Source: Blastomonas sp. (lineage in GTDB: Bacteria > Pseudomonadota > Alphaproteobacteria > Sphingomonadales > Sphingomonadaceae). Taken from it: a DNA stretch of 64,000 nucleotides. The notes under the pieces are model-generated. The model did no database searches. It was not told the origin of the DNA and saw nothing but the letters and a program-made list of their open reading frames with translations. The DNA lies in contig NZ_JAUCZC010000021.1 in assembly GCF_030373265.1 (NCBI RefSeq), positions 1 to 64,000 of the forward strand, in the 5' to 3' direction. Of the stretch, positions 6,635 to 15,302 are shown in pieces; the first letter of the stretch is position 1; each line of letters opens with the position of its first letter. The position numbers and the translations under genes were made by a program.

Positions 6635-7579
6635 TCAGGCGCCTGTTCGATCCGGGTCCGCAAGACCCGCGAGCGCCCGGCCAGAGACCCAGGCGTTTTC
6701 GATCCGGGGGCCGATAAGCCAGTCGCCGCACAGCCCCAGCCGCAACGATCCATCCCACAACGCCGTCTTTCCCGCAGCGCCCGACATCGCATAACGCCAG
6801 CGGTGCGCCTGTACCGCGAGTATCCCGGGCAGTCCTTCGCCGACCGCTTCGGCGAGTTCCGCCAGCAGCCGAGCGATCACTGCGTCGCCATCGTCTTCAA
6901 GATGCTCCGCCGACCAGTCGGGCGACCCTTGCACCACCCAGCTTTCGGGCCCCGACCGACCCGGCTTGGCGCTGTTGCGCGCCGCCCAGCCGATCGCACC
7001 GCAGTTGCGCAGGCTGTCGGCAGCAAACTCCACACGCGCATCGAACGCCGCCATGACCGTCCAGCACGGCTGCGACCTGGTCGCCTGCGCAAGTCCCGCC
7101 CATTCGGCCTGATGCGCGGCCACAAGATCTCCGACCTGTTCCGCCGGAACCGCGACGATCACCGCATCGGCGGTCTCCACGCCGTCGGCATGCGCAAGCT
7201 GCCAAAGCGTGCCATCGCGCGCGATGGTCTCGATCCGGCAGTTCCAGCGAACATCGTGACCCGCCGCGAGCGCCTTGATGATTCCGTTCATCCCCGGCGT
7301 GCCGACCCATGCATCGTCGCCCGCTGCCGGCCAGCGCGCGGCAGTGCCGGCCGCTTCCCAGCGCGCGACCTCGGCGGCGAAGTCCGCATCGCGCGCGGTG
7401 AAATATTGCGCGCCATGATCGAAAAACGCCATGTCCTGCGCGGTTTCGACCCGGCGCGTCGACATGCGTCCGCCGGGTCCACGCGCCTTGTCGAACAGGA
7501 CGATGTCATGCCCTGCCCGCTGCAACGCGGCCGCGGCAGACAACCCGGCCAGCCCGGCACCGATGATCGCGATCTTCAT
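6635..7579 (-). CDS. NAD(P)/FAD-dependent oxidoreductase (renalase-like, COG3380)
   Basis: This is a 314-aa flavoprotein of the amine-oxidase/renalase-like group. The N-terminal dinucleotide-binding motif GAGLAGLSAAAALQRAGHDI lies at residues 7-26, followed by the acidic strand end (VLFDKARGPGGRMSTRR) typical of this family. A later GLCGDWL segment contributes to FAD binding near the C-terminus. No signal peptide is seen, so it should be cytoplasmic. Its start lies 5 bp after the metW stop, so it is the third gene of a metX-metW operon. The substrate is unknown and a direct role in methionine synthesis is not implied by the sequence. Confidence 0.85.
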   Translation of the reverse strand: MKIAIIGAGLAGLSAAAALQRAGHDIVLFDKARGPGGRMSTRRVETAQDMAFFDHGAQYFTARDADFAAEVARWEAAGTAARWPAAGDDAWVGTPGMNGIIKALAAGHDVRWNCRIETIARDGTLWQLAHADGVETADAVIVAVPAEQVGDLVAAHQAEWAGLAQATRSQPCWTVMAAFDARVEFAADSLRNCGAIGWAARNSAKPGRSGPESWVVQGSPDWSAEHLEDDGDAVIARLLAELAEAVGEGLPGILAVQAHRWRYAMSGAAGKTALWDGSLRLGLCGDWLIGPRIENAWVSGRALAGLADPDRTGA

Positions 7580-7584
7580 GTAGA

Positions 7585-8175
7585 TTATCTCCGCAGCAGG
7601 AACACGGCGTGCTCGGCGAGCAGATTGGCCATGCCGCGCGAGGTCTGCTGGTCACCCGACAAAAACCATTCGCCATCGCAGGTCCAGCCGCGCAGCGCGA
7701 TCAGCTCGCGAAAATCGTCGATGGTGACGTGGTGGATGTTGGGGGTTTCGTACCAGGCTTCGGGGATCAGCCGGGTCACCGGCATCCGGCCATGGGTCAG
7801 CAGCGACATCCGGATGCGCCAGTGCGCGAAATTGGGAAAGCTGACGAACGCCTGGCGTCCGATCCGCAGCAGCTCCTCGAGCACCTTGTGCGGCGCGCGC
7901 GCGGTCTGCAGCGTCTGGCTGAGGATCGCATAATCGACGCTGTCCGATGGGTAATCGACCAGATCGGTGTCGGCATCGCCCTGGATCACCGAGAGTCCAC
8001 GGGTGACCGCTGCGCTTACATTGGCGGGATCGAGCTCGAGCCCGCGCGCGCGCACCTGGCGGCTGTCGCGCAGCGCCGCCATCAGCGCGCCGTCGCCGCA
8101 GCCGACATCGAGCACCCGCGATCCCGCGGCGATGTTGTCGGCGATGATGCGCAGATCCGGGCGCAATCCGGTCAC
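7585..8175 (-). CDS. metW: MetW, partner protein of homoserine acyltransferase
   Basis: This 196-aa protein has a class I methyltransferase fold with SAM-binding motif [10 protein letters not shown] near residue 25. It is the conserved partner of MetX in many proteobacteria and is needed for methionine synthesis there, probably by activating MetX. The start is the GTG at 8175, which overlaps the metX stop as GTGA; the product then begins [20 protein letters not shown]. Upstream in-frame starts lie deep inside metX and are rejected. The coupling fits a MetX-MetW complex. Confidence 0.9.
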   Translation of the reverse strand: MTGLRPDLRIIADNIAAGSRVLDVGCGDGALMAALRDSRQVRARGLELDPANVSAAVTRGLSVIQGDADTDLVDYPSDSVDYAILSQTLQTARAPHKVLEELLRIGRQAFVSFPNFAHWRIRMSLLTHGRMPVTRLIPEAWYETPNIHHVTIDDFRELIALRGWTCDGEWFLSGDQQTSRGMANLLAEHAVFLLRR

Positions 8176-9329
8176 TTGGTCGCTCCTGCGCGCAGGAAGC
8201 CATCGACGATGCGGTTCATCTCGGGGCATTCGAGCAGAAACGCGTCGTGCCCGAACGGCGAGGACAGTTCGACGAAGCTGGCTTCCGCGCCGGCCGCGTT
8301 GAGCGCATGGACGATGCGGCGCGATTCGGCGGTCGGGTAGAGCCAGTCGGTGTCGAAGCTGATCAGGCAAAAGCGCGTCTTCGTCCCCATGAACGCGCTC
8401 GCCAGCACGCCGTCAAAGGGCAGAGCGAGATCGAAATAGTCCATCGCGCGGGTGATATACAGATAGCTGTTGGCATCGAACCGGTCGACGAAGCTGATCC
8501 CCTGGTGGCGTAGATAGCTCTGGATCTGGAAATCGGCATCGAAGCCGAAGCTGCTGCCGTCGCAATCTGCCCCGGTCTTGTCCTGCAACCTGCGCCCGAA
8601 CTTTTCGGTGAGGCCCGCTTCGGACAGGTACGTGATGTGCGCCGCCATCCGCGCGACCGCGAGCCCCGATGCCGGGACATCGCCGTCAGCGTAATACGAC
8701 CCCTTGCGCCAGCGCGGATCGGCCATGATCGCCTGACGGCCGACCTCGTGGAACGCGATGTTCTGCGCCGAATGCCGCGCGGTCGAGGCGATGACCAACG
8801 CAGCGCGGACCCGGTCGGGGTACAGCACCGGCCAGCTCAGCGCCTGCATGCCGCCCATCGATCCGCCGATCACCGCAGCAAGTGTGTCTATACCCAGATA
8901 ATCGAGCAGCAAGGCCTGCGCGCGCACCATGTCGGCGATCGACAGCACCGGAAAATCCATGCCCCAGGGCGTGCCGGTCGCGGGATCAACGGTCGCCGGA
9001 CCCGACGAGCCCATGCAGCTGCCGATGACATTGGCACAGATGATGAAGTCGCGCGCCGGATCGACCGGTTTTTCTGGCCCGACCAGACGCATCCACCAGC
9101 CGGGCTTGCCGGTGACCGGGTGGGTCGAGGCGACATATTGGTCGCCGGTGAGAGCATGGCAGATCAGCACCGCGTTGCTCTTGGCGGCGTTCAGGCTGCC
9201 ATAGGTTTCGTACGCGATCTCGACCGGCGCCAGCGCCGCACCGCAATCGAGCCGCAGCGGCCCGAGCAGCGTCACCCGGCGGTCCAGCCCGAAACGGGCG
9301 TCAGAATGAGAGACGGATGCGCTGGCCAT
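8172..9329 (-). CDS. metX: Homoserine O-acyltransferase
   Basis: This is a 385-aa alpha/beta-hydrolase-fold enzyme that acylates homoserine, with acetyl-CoA or succinyl-CoA, as the first committed step to methionine. Visible hallmarks are [14 protein letters not shown], the oxyanion region, the nucleophile elbow [12 protein letters not shown], and the late Asp and His segments (FDTDWLYPT and [12 protein letters not shown]). The ATG at 9329 is preferred over a TTG seven codons upstream. It is the first gene of metX-metW-oxidoreductase. The acyl donor cannot be settled by eye: members of this family include both acetyl- and succinyltransferases. A family G repeat lies just upstream. Confidence 0.92.
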   Translation of the reverse strand: MASASVSHSDARFGLDRRVTLLGPLRLDCGAALAPVEIAYETYGSLNAAKSNAVLICHALTGDQYVASTHPVTGKPGWWMRLVGPEKPVDPARDFIICANVIGSCMGSSGPATVDPATGTPWGMDFPVLSIADMVRAQALLLDYLGIDTLAAVIGGSMGGMQALSWPVLYPDRVRAALVIASTARHSAQNIAFHEVGRQAIMADPRWRKGSYYADGDVPASGLAVARMAAHITYLSEAGLTEKFGRRLQDKTGADCDGSSFGFDADFQIQSYLRHQGISFVDRFDANSYLYITRAMDYFDLALPFDGVLASAFMGTKTRFCLISFDTDWLYPTAESRRIVHALNAAGAEASFVELSSPFGHDAFLLECPEMNRIVDGFLRAGATK

Positions 9330-9377
9330 GGCCGGTCGGATTGGCGGCAAGCCGTGCGGCTGTCAATGGGGCCTCCT

Positions 9378-9530
9378 AAATCCTCCCCGAGCTTGCTCGG
9401 GGAGGGGGACCACGAAGTGGTGGAGGGGAAGCGTCTGCGTGCAAATCTGGAAGGGAAGCACAATCTCGCTTCCCCTCCACCATTCGCTGCGCGAACGGTC
9501 CCCCTCCCCCAGCGAGCTGTGGGAGGATTT
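9378..9530. repeat. Repeat family G, multi-hairpin element copy 2
   Basis: This 153-bp element has outer inverted ends AAATCCTCC / GGAGGATTT and the same internal plan as 1249-1407: CCCCGAGCTTGCTCGGGG, ACCACGAAGTGGT, a central spacer, CATTCGCTGCGCGAACG, and a purine-rich half facing a pyrimidine-rich half. It fills the space between metX (start 9329) and the cupin gene (end 9536), both on the minus strand. It may terminate the cupin-side transcript. Confidence 0.75.
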
Positions 9531-9535
9531 GGAAT

Positions 9536-9934
9536 TCACCGCGCCCTGTGCTGCGTACCCGCACCCGCGGTGATGAACACCGCCGTCGCGGTGCCTTCGA
9601 CATCCGCGGTGTGCCATACCCCCGGCGGGTTGATCGCATAATCGCCGGGGCCGAGCTCCAGCGTCGTTACCGTGCCGTCCGCCTGCTCCTGGTGCAGCGT
9701 CATCCGCCCCGCGGTGCACAGCACCATCTCGTCGCCTGCCGGGTGCATTTCCCACATCGTCCAGGGTGCATCGAAGCTGAACTGGGTGACCAGTCGGCCC
9801 TCGATGCCATCGGCGGCCGCGCGGCGCTCGTATTCGGCATACCATGCCATGTCGCCGGTCATCTCGGGCTGGACGATGGCCTTGGCCCCCAGACCCAGAT
9901 GGACCGGTCGGACGTCAAGCGGATATGCGGTCAT
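9536..9934 (-). CDS. Cupin-domain protein, 132 aa
   Basis: This small protein carries one cupin barrel: MHPAGDEMVLCTAGRMTL (cupin motif 1 region) and GDYAINPPGVWHTADV (motif 2), both with metal-ligand-type His or Glu residues. The start at 9934 has GGAGA upstream and gives MTAYPLDVRPVHL. A longer frame to 9991 would overlap the upstream VOC gene and is not needed. It is the last gene of trmL-hemF-VOC-cupin, with 19 bp separating it from the VOC gene. The function is unknown beyond a probable metal-dependent sensor or enzyme. Confidence 0.8.
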   Translation of the reverse strand: MTAYPLDVRPVHLGLGAKAIVQPEMTGDMAWYAEYERRAAADGIEGRLVTQFSFDAPWTMWEMHPAGDEMVLCTAGRMTLHQEQADGTVTTLELGPGDYAINPPGVWHTADVEGTATAVFITAGAGTQHRAR

Positions 9935-9953
9935 GGCATCGTCTCCGATATCG

Positions 9954-10352
9954 TTACCCAGCGAAGAAGTTGAGCTCGAGCAGCACGCCATTGGGGTCGA
10001 GCGTGAAGATCTGCTGGAGGCCGATCGCGGTCACCGCGTTGATCGAATACTCCGCGCCGCGCGCCTGCAGCCGCTGCTCCATCGCCTCGAACCCCTCGCA
10101 GCGAAAGGCGATGTGGTGGATCGATCCGGTCGGCCCCGGCGCGACATCGCGCGGGAAGGTACGCGGGCAGTCGACGCTGTTGATGTGCACCACCGCCTGG
10201 CCGCTGCGGTCATACGCCCATTGCGCAGTGTCCGGGGTCAGCGGCGGCGGCGCGTCGCGGATCTCGAGGTCGAGCAATTCGGCATAAAAGCGCGCGGTCG
10301 CGGCCAGGTCCTGCGCGATGATGTTGACATGATCGAGCCGCTCCACCGTCAC
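9954..10352 (-). CDS. VOC-family (glyoxalase-like) protein, 132 aa
   Basis: The protein starts with VERLDHVNIIAQDLAATARF, the usual opening of a vicinal-oxygen-chelate domain, with His at the first metal-ligand position. It continues through VVHINSVDCP and GSIHHIAFRCEGFEAME to the C-terminal DPNGVLLELNF, which supplies a metal-ligand Glu. GTG at 10352 is the start, 4 bp after the hemF stop, so translation is probably coupled. Family members are metal-dependent lyases, isomerases or dioxygenases. The substrate cannot be told. Confidence 0.85.
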   Translation of the reverse strand: MTVERLDHVNIIAQDLAATARFYAELLDLEIRDAPPPLTPDTAQWAYDRSGQAVVHINSVDCPRTFPRDVAPGPTGSIHHIAFRCEGFEAMEQRLQARGAEYSINAVTAIGLQQIFTLDPNGVLLELNFFAG

Positions 10353-10356
10353 AGGA

Positions 10357-11211
10357 TCAATCCCACACGGCTTCGGGTGGCAGGCTCATCAGAATCGCAT
10401 CGATGTTGCCCCCGGTCTTGAGCCCGAACAATGTGCCGCGATCGTGAATCAGGTTGAATTCGGCATAGCGCCCGCGCCAGACGAGCTGCTGGTGTTTTTC
10501 GGCCGGGGTGAATTCCTGCTCCATCCGCCGCCGCACGAGTGCGGGGAAGATATCGAGGAAGGCGCGCCCGACATCCTGGGTGAACGCGAAGTTCGCATCG
10601 AACGTCGCATCATCGGTGCATTCGAGATGATCGTAGAAGATGCCGCCGACGCCGCGATGAACACCGCGGTGCGGGATGAAGAAATAGTCGTCGGCCCAGG
10701 CCTTGAACTTGGCGTGATAGGCCGGATCGTGCGCATCGCACGCCGCCTGCATCCGCGCGTGGAAATCGTCCGTATCTTGGTCGTAAGGCAGCGGCGGGTT
10801 GAGATCGGCTCCACCGCCGAACCATGCCTTGGTGGTGACAAGGAAACGGGTGTTCATATGCACCGCGGGCACGTGCGGATTGGACATATGCGCGACCAGG
10901 CTGATTCCGGTGGCGAAGAACCGCGGGTCCTCGCCCGCGCCGTTGATCGATTTGGCGAACTCCTCGCTGAACCGGCCCTCGACGGTCGAGACGTTGACGC
11001 CTGCCTTTTCGAACACCTTGCCCTTGATCAGCCCGCGCACCCCGCCGCCGCCATGCGAGCCATCGGGCTCGGTGCGGTCCCAGGCGGCATAATCGAACTC
11101 GGCGTCCGAGCCCGCTTCGCGCTCGATCGCGGTGAATTCGGCGCAGATCGCATCGCGCAGGCTTTCAAACCAGCCCCGCGCTGCCAGTCTTTGTTCGGTC
11201 CAATCGGTCAT
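10357..11211 (-). CDS. hemF: Oxygen-dependent coproporphyrinogen III oxidase
   Basis: HemF converts coproporphyrinogen III to protoporphyrinogen IX, using oxygen, late in haem synthesis. The 284-residue length fits the family. Signature stretches include GGGGVRGLIKGKVFEKAGVN, HMNTRFLVTTKAWFGGGADL, FFIPHRGVHRGVGGIFYD and WRGRYAEFNLIHDRGTLFGL. It is cytoplasmic and acts as a dimer. The start at 11211 has a GGGAGC element upstream. It lies 27 bp after trmL. Other haem genes in the window are hemC, hemD and hemH. An aerobic lifestyle is suggested, though anaerobic HemN could exist elsewhere. Confidence 0.96.
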   Translation of the reverse strand: MTDWTEQRLAARGWFESLRDAICAEFTAIEREAGSDAEFDYAAWDRTEPDGSHGGGGVRGLIKGKVFEKAGVNVSTVEGRFSEEFAKSINGAGEDPRFFATGISLVAHMSNPHVPAVHMNTRFLVTTKAWFGGGADLNPPLPYDQDTDDFHARMQAACDAHDPAYHAKFKAWADDYFFIPHRGVHRGVGGIFYDHLECTDDATFDANFAFTQDVGRAFLDIFPALVRRRMEQEFTPAEKHQQLVWRGRYAEFNLIHDRGTLFGLKTGGNIDAILMSLPPEAVWD

Positions 11212-11238
11212 CGCGCTCCCCTGTACGGGCGGCTGCGT

Positions 11239-11700
11239 TCATGCTCCGCCCAGATGCCGTGTCTGCCGCAGCGCCTCGCCAAGCGCAATCCCGGTTGCGA
11301 CCGATATGTTGAGCGAGCGCAGTCCCGGCGCCATCGGAATGGTGGTGGCAAGCTCGCAGGCATCGCGCACATGCGCCGGAACCCCGGCGCCTTCGGACCC
11401 CATCAGCAGGATGTCGTTTTCGCCAAACTCGGTACGATAGATGCTGGCAGGCGCATGCGCGCTCATCAGCACCAGCCGCGCCCCCAGGTCCTTGCGGAAC
11501 GCCTGGAACGCTTCCCAATCGGCATGGCGGCGCATTTCGGCGAGCGGGCCGTAATCCATCGCCGCGCGTTTGAGCCTTTTGTCGTCGAACACGAAACCGC
11601 ATGGCTCGATGATCTCGACCGGGACCGCCATGCAGGCGCCCAGCCGCAGGATGGCGCCGACGTTTCCGGCAATGTCGGGTTGGAAAAGGGCGATACGCAT
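11239..11700 (-). CDS. trmL: tRNA (cytidine/uridine-34-2'-O)-methyltransferase, SPOUT family
   Basis: This 153-aa SPOUT methyltransferase modifies the wobble base of tRNA-Leu isoacceptors in characterised relatives. It shows the family opening MRIALFQPDIAGNVGAILRL, then GPLAEMRRHADW, and the C-terminal knot motifs LLMGSEGAGVP and IPMAPGLRSLNISVATGIAL. It probably acts as a homodimer in the cytoplasm. It is the first gene of the minus-strand group ending in the cupin gene. The 250 bp between its start and petA (plus) must hold promoters for both. Confidence 0.93.
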   Translation of the reverse strand: MRIALFQPDIAGNVGAILRLGACMAVPVEIIEPCGFVFDDKRLKRAAMDYGPLAEMRRHADWEAFQAFRKDLGARLVLMSAHAPASIYRTEFGENDILLMGSEGAGVPAHVRDACELATTIPMAPGLRSLNISVATGIALGEALRQTRHLGGA

Positions 11701-11953
11701 CGTGCCGCTTTAGCAACCCGCGCGGCCAAGTCACGCGGGCGATCGACCGGAAGAGCAAATTTGCCCGCCGCATCAGCCATCATTCAGATAAACTATGCTG
11801 CGGCGCGCCAATTTCGTTGTTGGCAAAATGACGGTTTTGCGTCTATCAGGCCCGCAATCATGCGGACGGGCCAGGGGCGAAGCCGTGCCATGCCGCTTCC
11901 AGCATCGGAAATTAATCAACTTTTTTCAATAGCTTGAGGGTCAGGTTAGCGAC

Positions 11954-12526
11954 ATGGCAGAACAAGTCACGATCAATCAAGACGGCAGCGCAGCCGTCGA
12001 GTCCGACGGGGTTCGCCGCCGCGACTTCATCAACATCGCAGCGGTCAGCTTTGCGGGTGTTGGCGCAGCCACGGTACTTATCCCGCTGATCACGCAGATG
12101 GCGCCCAGCAAGGACGTTCTGGCGCAGGCCTCTACCGAGGTCGACATCTCGGCCATCGCGCCGGGACAGACGATCAAGACCGTGTGGCGCAAGCAACCGG
12201 TGTTCATCCGCAACCTGACGCCGGCCGAAATCACCGACGCCGAGGGTGTTTCGGTCGACGCGCTGCGCGACCCGCAGTCGCTGGCCGACCGCACGGTCGA
12301 TGGCAAGACCAACTGGCTGGTGACGCTGGGCGTATGCACCCATCTGGGCTGCGTGCCGCTGGGCGCGGCACAGGGCGAAGTGAAGGGCGAGTTCGGCGGC
12401 TATTTCTGCCCTTGCCACGGTTCGCATTACGATACCGCAGGACGCATTCGCAAAGGCCCGGCGCCGACCAACCTGTTGGTGCCCGAGTTTTCGTTCCTGT
12501 CTGACACAGTCATCAAGATCGGTTGA
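11954..12526 (+). CDS. petA: Ubiquinol-cytochrome c reductase, Rieske iron-sulfur subunit
   Basis: This is the 190-aa Rieske protein of the cytochrome bc1 complex, which passes electrons from ubiquinol to cytochrome c1. It has a twin-arginine export signal ([10 protein letters not shown] at 21-30) running into a membrane anchor, and the 2Fe-2S ligand boxes CTHLGC (128-133) and CPCHGSH (152-158). The cluster domain lies on the periplasmic side. The start at 11954 has GAGGGTCAGG upstream. It begins the petABC operon, 12 bp before petB. The promoter should be in 11702-11940; no clear consensus was picked. Confidence 0.97.
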   Translation: MAEQVTINQDGSAAVESDGVRRRDFINIAAVSFAGVGAATVLIPLITQMAPSKDVLAQASTEVDISAIAPGQTIKTVWRKQPVFIRNLTPAEITDAEGVSVDALRDPQSLADRTVDGKTNWLVTLGVCTHLGCVPLGAAQGEVKGEFGGYFCPCHGSHYDTAGRIRKGPAPTNLLVPEFSFLSDTVIKIG

Positions 12527-12538
12527 GGAGCATAAATT

Positions 12539-13834
12539 ATGAGCTTTTCCTGGGCCAAGCATTACGAACCGAAGACCGATCTGACCAAATGGCTGGATCA
12601 ACGCCTGCCGCTGCCGCGGCTGGTGTATGGCGCCATCGGCGCCGGCTATCCGGTTCCGCGCAACCTGAACTACTTCTGGAACTTCGGCGTGCTCGCCGGG
12701 ATCGCATTGGTGATGCAGATCGTCACCGGCATCATCATGGCGATGCACTATGCGCCCAACGCCTTGGTCGCGTTTGATTCCACCGAACACATCATGCGCA
12801 ATGTCAACTGGGGCTGGATGCTGCGCTACGCGCATGCCAACGGCGCCAGCTTCTTCTTCATTGTCGTGTACATCCATATCTTCCGCGGGCTGTATTTCAG
12901 CTCGTACAAGGCGCCGCGCGAAATGATCTGGCTGCTCGGCCTGGTCATCTTCCTGCTGATGATGGCGACCGCGTTCATGGGCTATGTGCTTCCCTGGGGC
13001 CAGATGAGCTTCTGGGGTGCCAAGGTGATCACCGGCCTGTTCGGCGCGATCCCCCTGGTCGGCGAGCCGATCCAGACCTGGCTGCTGGGCGGCTTTGCGC
13101 CGGACAACGCCGCGCTCAACCGCTTCTTCTCGCTGCACTATCTGCTGCCGTTCGTGATTGCCGGTGTCGTTATCCTGCACATCTGGGCGCTGCACATTCC
13201 GGGATCTTCCAACCCCACCGGCGTGGAAGTGAAGACCGAATCGGACACCGTGCCGTTCCACCCCTATTACACCGCAAAGGACGGCTTCGGCCTCGGCGTG
13301 TTCCTGATCCTGTTCTGCTCGGTGCTGTTCTTCGCGCCGAACTATCTGGGCCATGCGGACAACTACATCCCCGCCAACCCGCTCTCGACGCCCGCACATA
13401 TCGTTCCCGAATGGTATTTCTGGCCGTTCTACGCGATCCTGCGCGCCTTCACCTTCGACTTCTTCATCGTGCCTGCCAAGCTGCTGGGTGTGCTGGCGAT
13501 GTTCGCCTCGATCCTGCTGCTGTTCTTCCTGCCCTGGCTGGACCGTTCGCCGGTGCGTTCGGGCAACTATCGTCCGCTGTTCAAGATCTTCTTCGCGATC
13601 CTGGTGCTGGACGTGCTGCTGCTCGGCTATCTGGGCGGTGCGCCGGCTGAAGAGCCGTTCGTGATGATGAGCCAGCTGGCTTCGGCTTACTACTTCGCCC
13701 ACTTCCTGATCATCCTGCCGATCATCTCGAAGATCGAAAAGCCCAAGCCGCTGCCCTTCTCGATCACCGATTCGGTGCTCGGCAAGGACAGCATCGGCAC
13801 CGCTGGCGGCCCCGCGCTGCAGCCCGCCGAATAA
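12539..13834 (+). CDS. petB: Cytochrome b
   Basis: This is the 431-aa multi-span haem b subunit of the bc1 complex, holding both quinone sites. Visible are the haem-binding membrane helices with paired His (for example [20 protein letters not shown]), the Qo-site PEWY motif in [16 protein letters not shown], and [16 protein letters not shown]. Length and a C-terminal extension ending near LQPAE are normal for alphaproteobacteria. It follows petA closely with GAGGAG upstream of the ATG, so the three pet genes should be co-transcribed. Confidence 0.97.
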   Translation: MSFSWAKHYEPKTDLTKWLDQRLPLPRLVYGAIGAGYPVPRNLNYFWNFGVLAGIALVMQIVTGIIMAMHYAPNALVAFDSTEHIMRNVNWGWMLRYAHANGASFFFIVVYIHIFRGLYFSSYKAPREMIWLLGLVIFLLMMATAFMGYVLPWGQMSFWGAKVITGLFGAIPLVGEPIQTWLLGGFAPDNAALNRFFSLHYLLPFVIAGVVILHIWALHIPGSSNPTGVEVKTESDTVPFHPYYTAKDGFGLGVFLILFCSVLFFAPNYLGHADNYIPANPLSTPAHIVPEWYFWPFYAILRAFTFDFFIVPAKLLGVLAMFASILLLFFLPWLDRSPVRSGNYRPLFKIFFAILVLDVLLLGYLGGAPAEEPFVMMSQLASAYYFAHFLIILPIISKIEKPKPLPFSITDSVLGKDSIGTAGGPALQPAE

Positions 13835-13864
13835 AGCCAGACGCTAGAAGGAAAGTCGTTCGAC

Positions 13865-14707
13865 ATGATTCGTATTGGTGCATTTTTGGTGGGGCTGTTC
13901 TTCAGCGGCTGGCTCATCGTCTCGTTCGGTGTGGGCGCCGCCGCCTATATCAGCGAGCCGCCGCAGGAAACCGCAGAGCATGCCTTTCACCTTCACCCCA
14001 AAAAGCTCTCGCTGAGCAGCGATGGCCCGATGGGCAAGTTCGACCGTCAGCAGCTGCAGCGCGGCTTCCAGGTCTACAAGGAAGTGTGCGCGGCCTGCCA
14101 CTCGATGCGTCTGGTGGCCTTCCGCAACCTGGGTGAGCTTGGCTATACCGAGGACGAGGTCAAGGCGATCGCCGCCAACTGGCCGATCCAGACCCCGTCG
14201 ATCGATCCGGCAACCGGTGAAGCCACGACCCGCGCGTCGCTGCCCGCCGACATGCTGCCTGCGCCGCATGCCAACGAAACCGCCGCGCGCGCGGCCAACA
14301 ACAACGCCCTGCCGCCGGATCTTTCGCTGATCACCAAGGCGCGTCATGGCGGAGCGGCGTATATCTACTCGCTGCTCACCGGCTATCAGGAGCCGCCGGC
14401 GGAACTCGCCCAGCGCTTCCCCGATTCGATGCCGGGACCGGGCCTCAACTATAACCCGTACTTCGCGAACCTGAACATCGCGATGGCCAACCCGCTGGGC
14501 GGCGACGGCATCGTCACCTACTCGGATGGCACCGAAGCCACCCGCGACCAGATGGCCAAGGACGTTTCGGCGTTCCTGGTGTGGACCGCAGAGCCCACGC
14601 TGGAAAAGCGCCACCAGACCGGCTGGGCCGTACTGATCTTCCTGATCATCGCGACCGGCCTTGGCTATATGGCCTATCGCAACGTGTGGGCGGGCGTGAA
14701 GCACTAA
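13865..14707 (+). CDS. petC: Cytochrome c1
   Basis: This is the 280-aa haem c subunit of bc1. An N-terminal hydrophobic signal (IGAFLVGLFFSGWLIVSFGV) precedes the haem attachment site CAACH at residues 75-79. PGPGLNYNPYFANLNIAM probably supplies the axial Met. A C-terminal membrane anchor (AVLIFLIIATGLGYMAY) ends in a short basic tail. It lies 30 bp after petB. A strong hairpin 30 bp after the stop closes the operon. Confidence 0.97.
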   Translation: MIRIGAFLVGLFFSGWLIVSFGVGAAAYISEPPQETAEHAFHLHPKKLSLSSDGPMGKFDRQQLQRGFQVYKEVCAACHSMRLVAFRNLGELGYTEDEVKAIAANWPIQTPSIDPATGEATTRASLPADMLPAPHANETAARAANNNALPPDLSLITKARHGGAAYIYSLLTGYQEPPAELAQRFPDSMPGPGLNYNPYFANLNIAMANPLGGDGIVTYSDGTEATRDQMAKDVSAFLVWTAEPTLEKRHQTGWAVLIFLIIATGLGYMAYRNVWAGVKH

Positions 14708-14736
14708 GCTTCGCCTCCTCACCGCAGACAACCGAT

Positions 14737-14766
14737 CCGGCCCGGAAGTGAAAGCTTCCGGGCCGG
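14737..14766 (+). terminator. Hairpin terminator after petC
   Basis: A perfect 12-bp stem (CCGGCCCGGAAG / CTTCCGGGCCGG) with a 6-nt loop lies 30 bp after the petC stop. The T-tract after it is weak (ATTGCGTTT), so it may be partly factor-dependent or act as an mRNA 3' end stabiliser. Confidence 0.7.
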
Positions 14767-14794
14767 ATTGCGTTTGGGGGTGGACGCGCGCCAA

Positions 14795-15290
14795 GAACCC
14801 CTCTCCCCTCCAAGGGAGAGGGTTGCGCAGACTTGGCAGCCTGCTGCCTAGTCGTAGCTGGGAGAGGGGGCAGCAACGCCAGCGCTGCTCTGACACTGCC
14901 CCACCCTCATCCAACTCCGCCTGGACAGCGAAAGACACCCGGTCCCCTGCGCAGGCAAGGGGCCCATCTCCTGACCGCGGTGCAAGGTGCGAGGGTAGCG
15001 GGTGGGTGCCTGCCTGCGCAGGCAAGCGGCTCTCCCCTCGGGCAACTTCTGCGGCCCATCGGATCAGCCCTGCCGGGAAAAGGCTGACTGTCAGCCAACG
15101 ATCACAGCGCCGCCGTTGCCTTTTCCGTCATCCCGGGCTTGACGCGGGACCCAGGGGTTCCCGCACAACGCTGCCCAATAGGCCACTGGGGCCCGGATCA
15201 GGTCCGGGCTGGCGACGCGGGTCAGTGTCCGCGATCCACTCTGTTTCAGCCGCTGGCGGCGCTCACCATCGCTCTTCGGACTCAGGCGCT
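14795..15290. repeat. Repeat-filled intergenic region after petC
   Basis: This gap of about 500 bp holds no convincing gene. It is a mosaic of palindromic repeats: CTCTCCCCTCCAAGGGAGAG at about 14802, then a GCAGACTTGGCAGC...GCTGCCTAGTC module shared inverted with about 22993-23027. A diverged family D copy lies at about 14939-15030 (GGTCCCCTGCGCAGGCAAGG ... GCCTGCCTGCGCAGGC), followed by GGGCTTGACGCGGGACCCAG and related dyads at about 15127-15225. It separates petC from the convergent PBP1A gene. Confidence 0.65.
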
Positions 15291-15302
15291 CGGCGCGAAA
15301 CC

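Noticed and set aside
9330-9376. SAM riboswitch upstream of metX
   Set aside because: The leader is short and filled beyond 9378 by repeat family G. No SAM-I or SAM-II core could be recognised.
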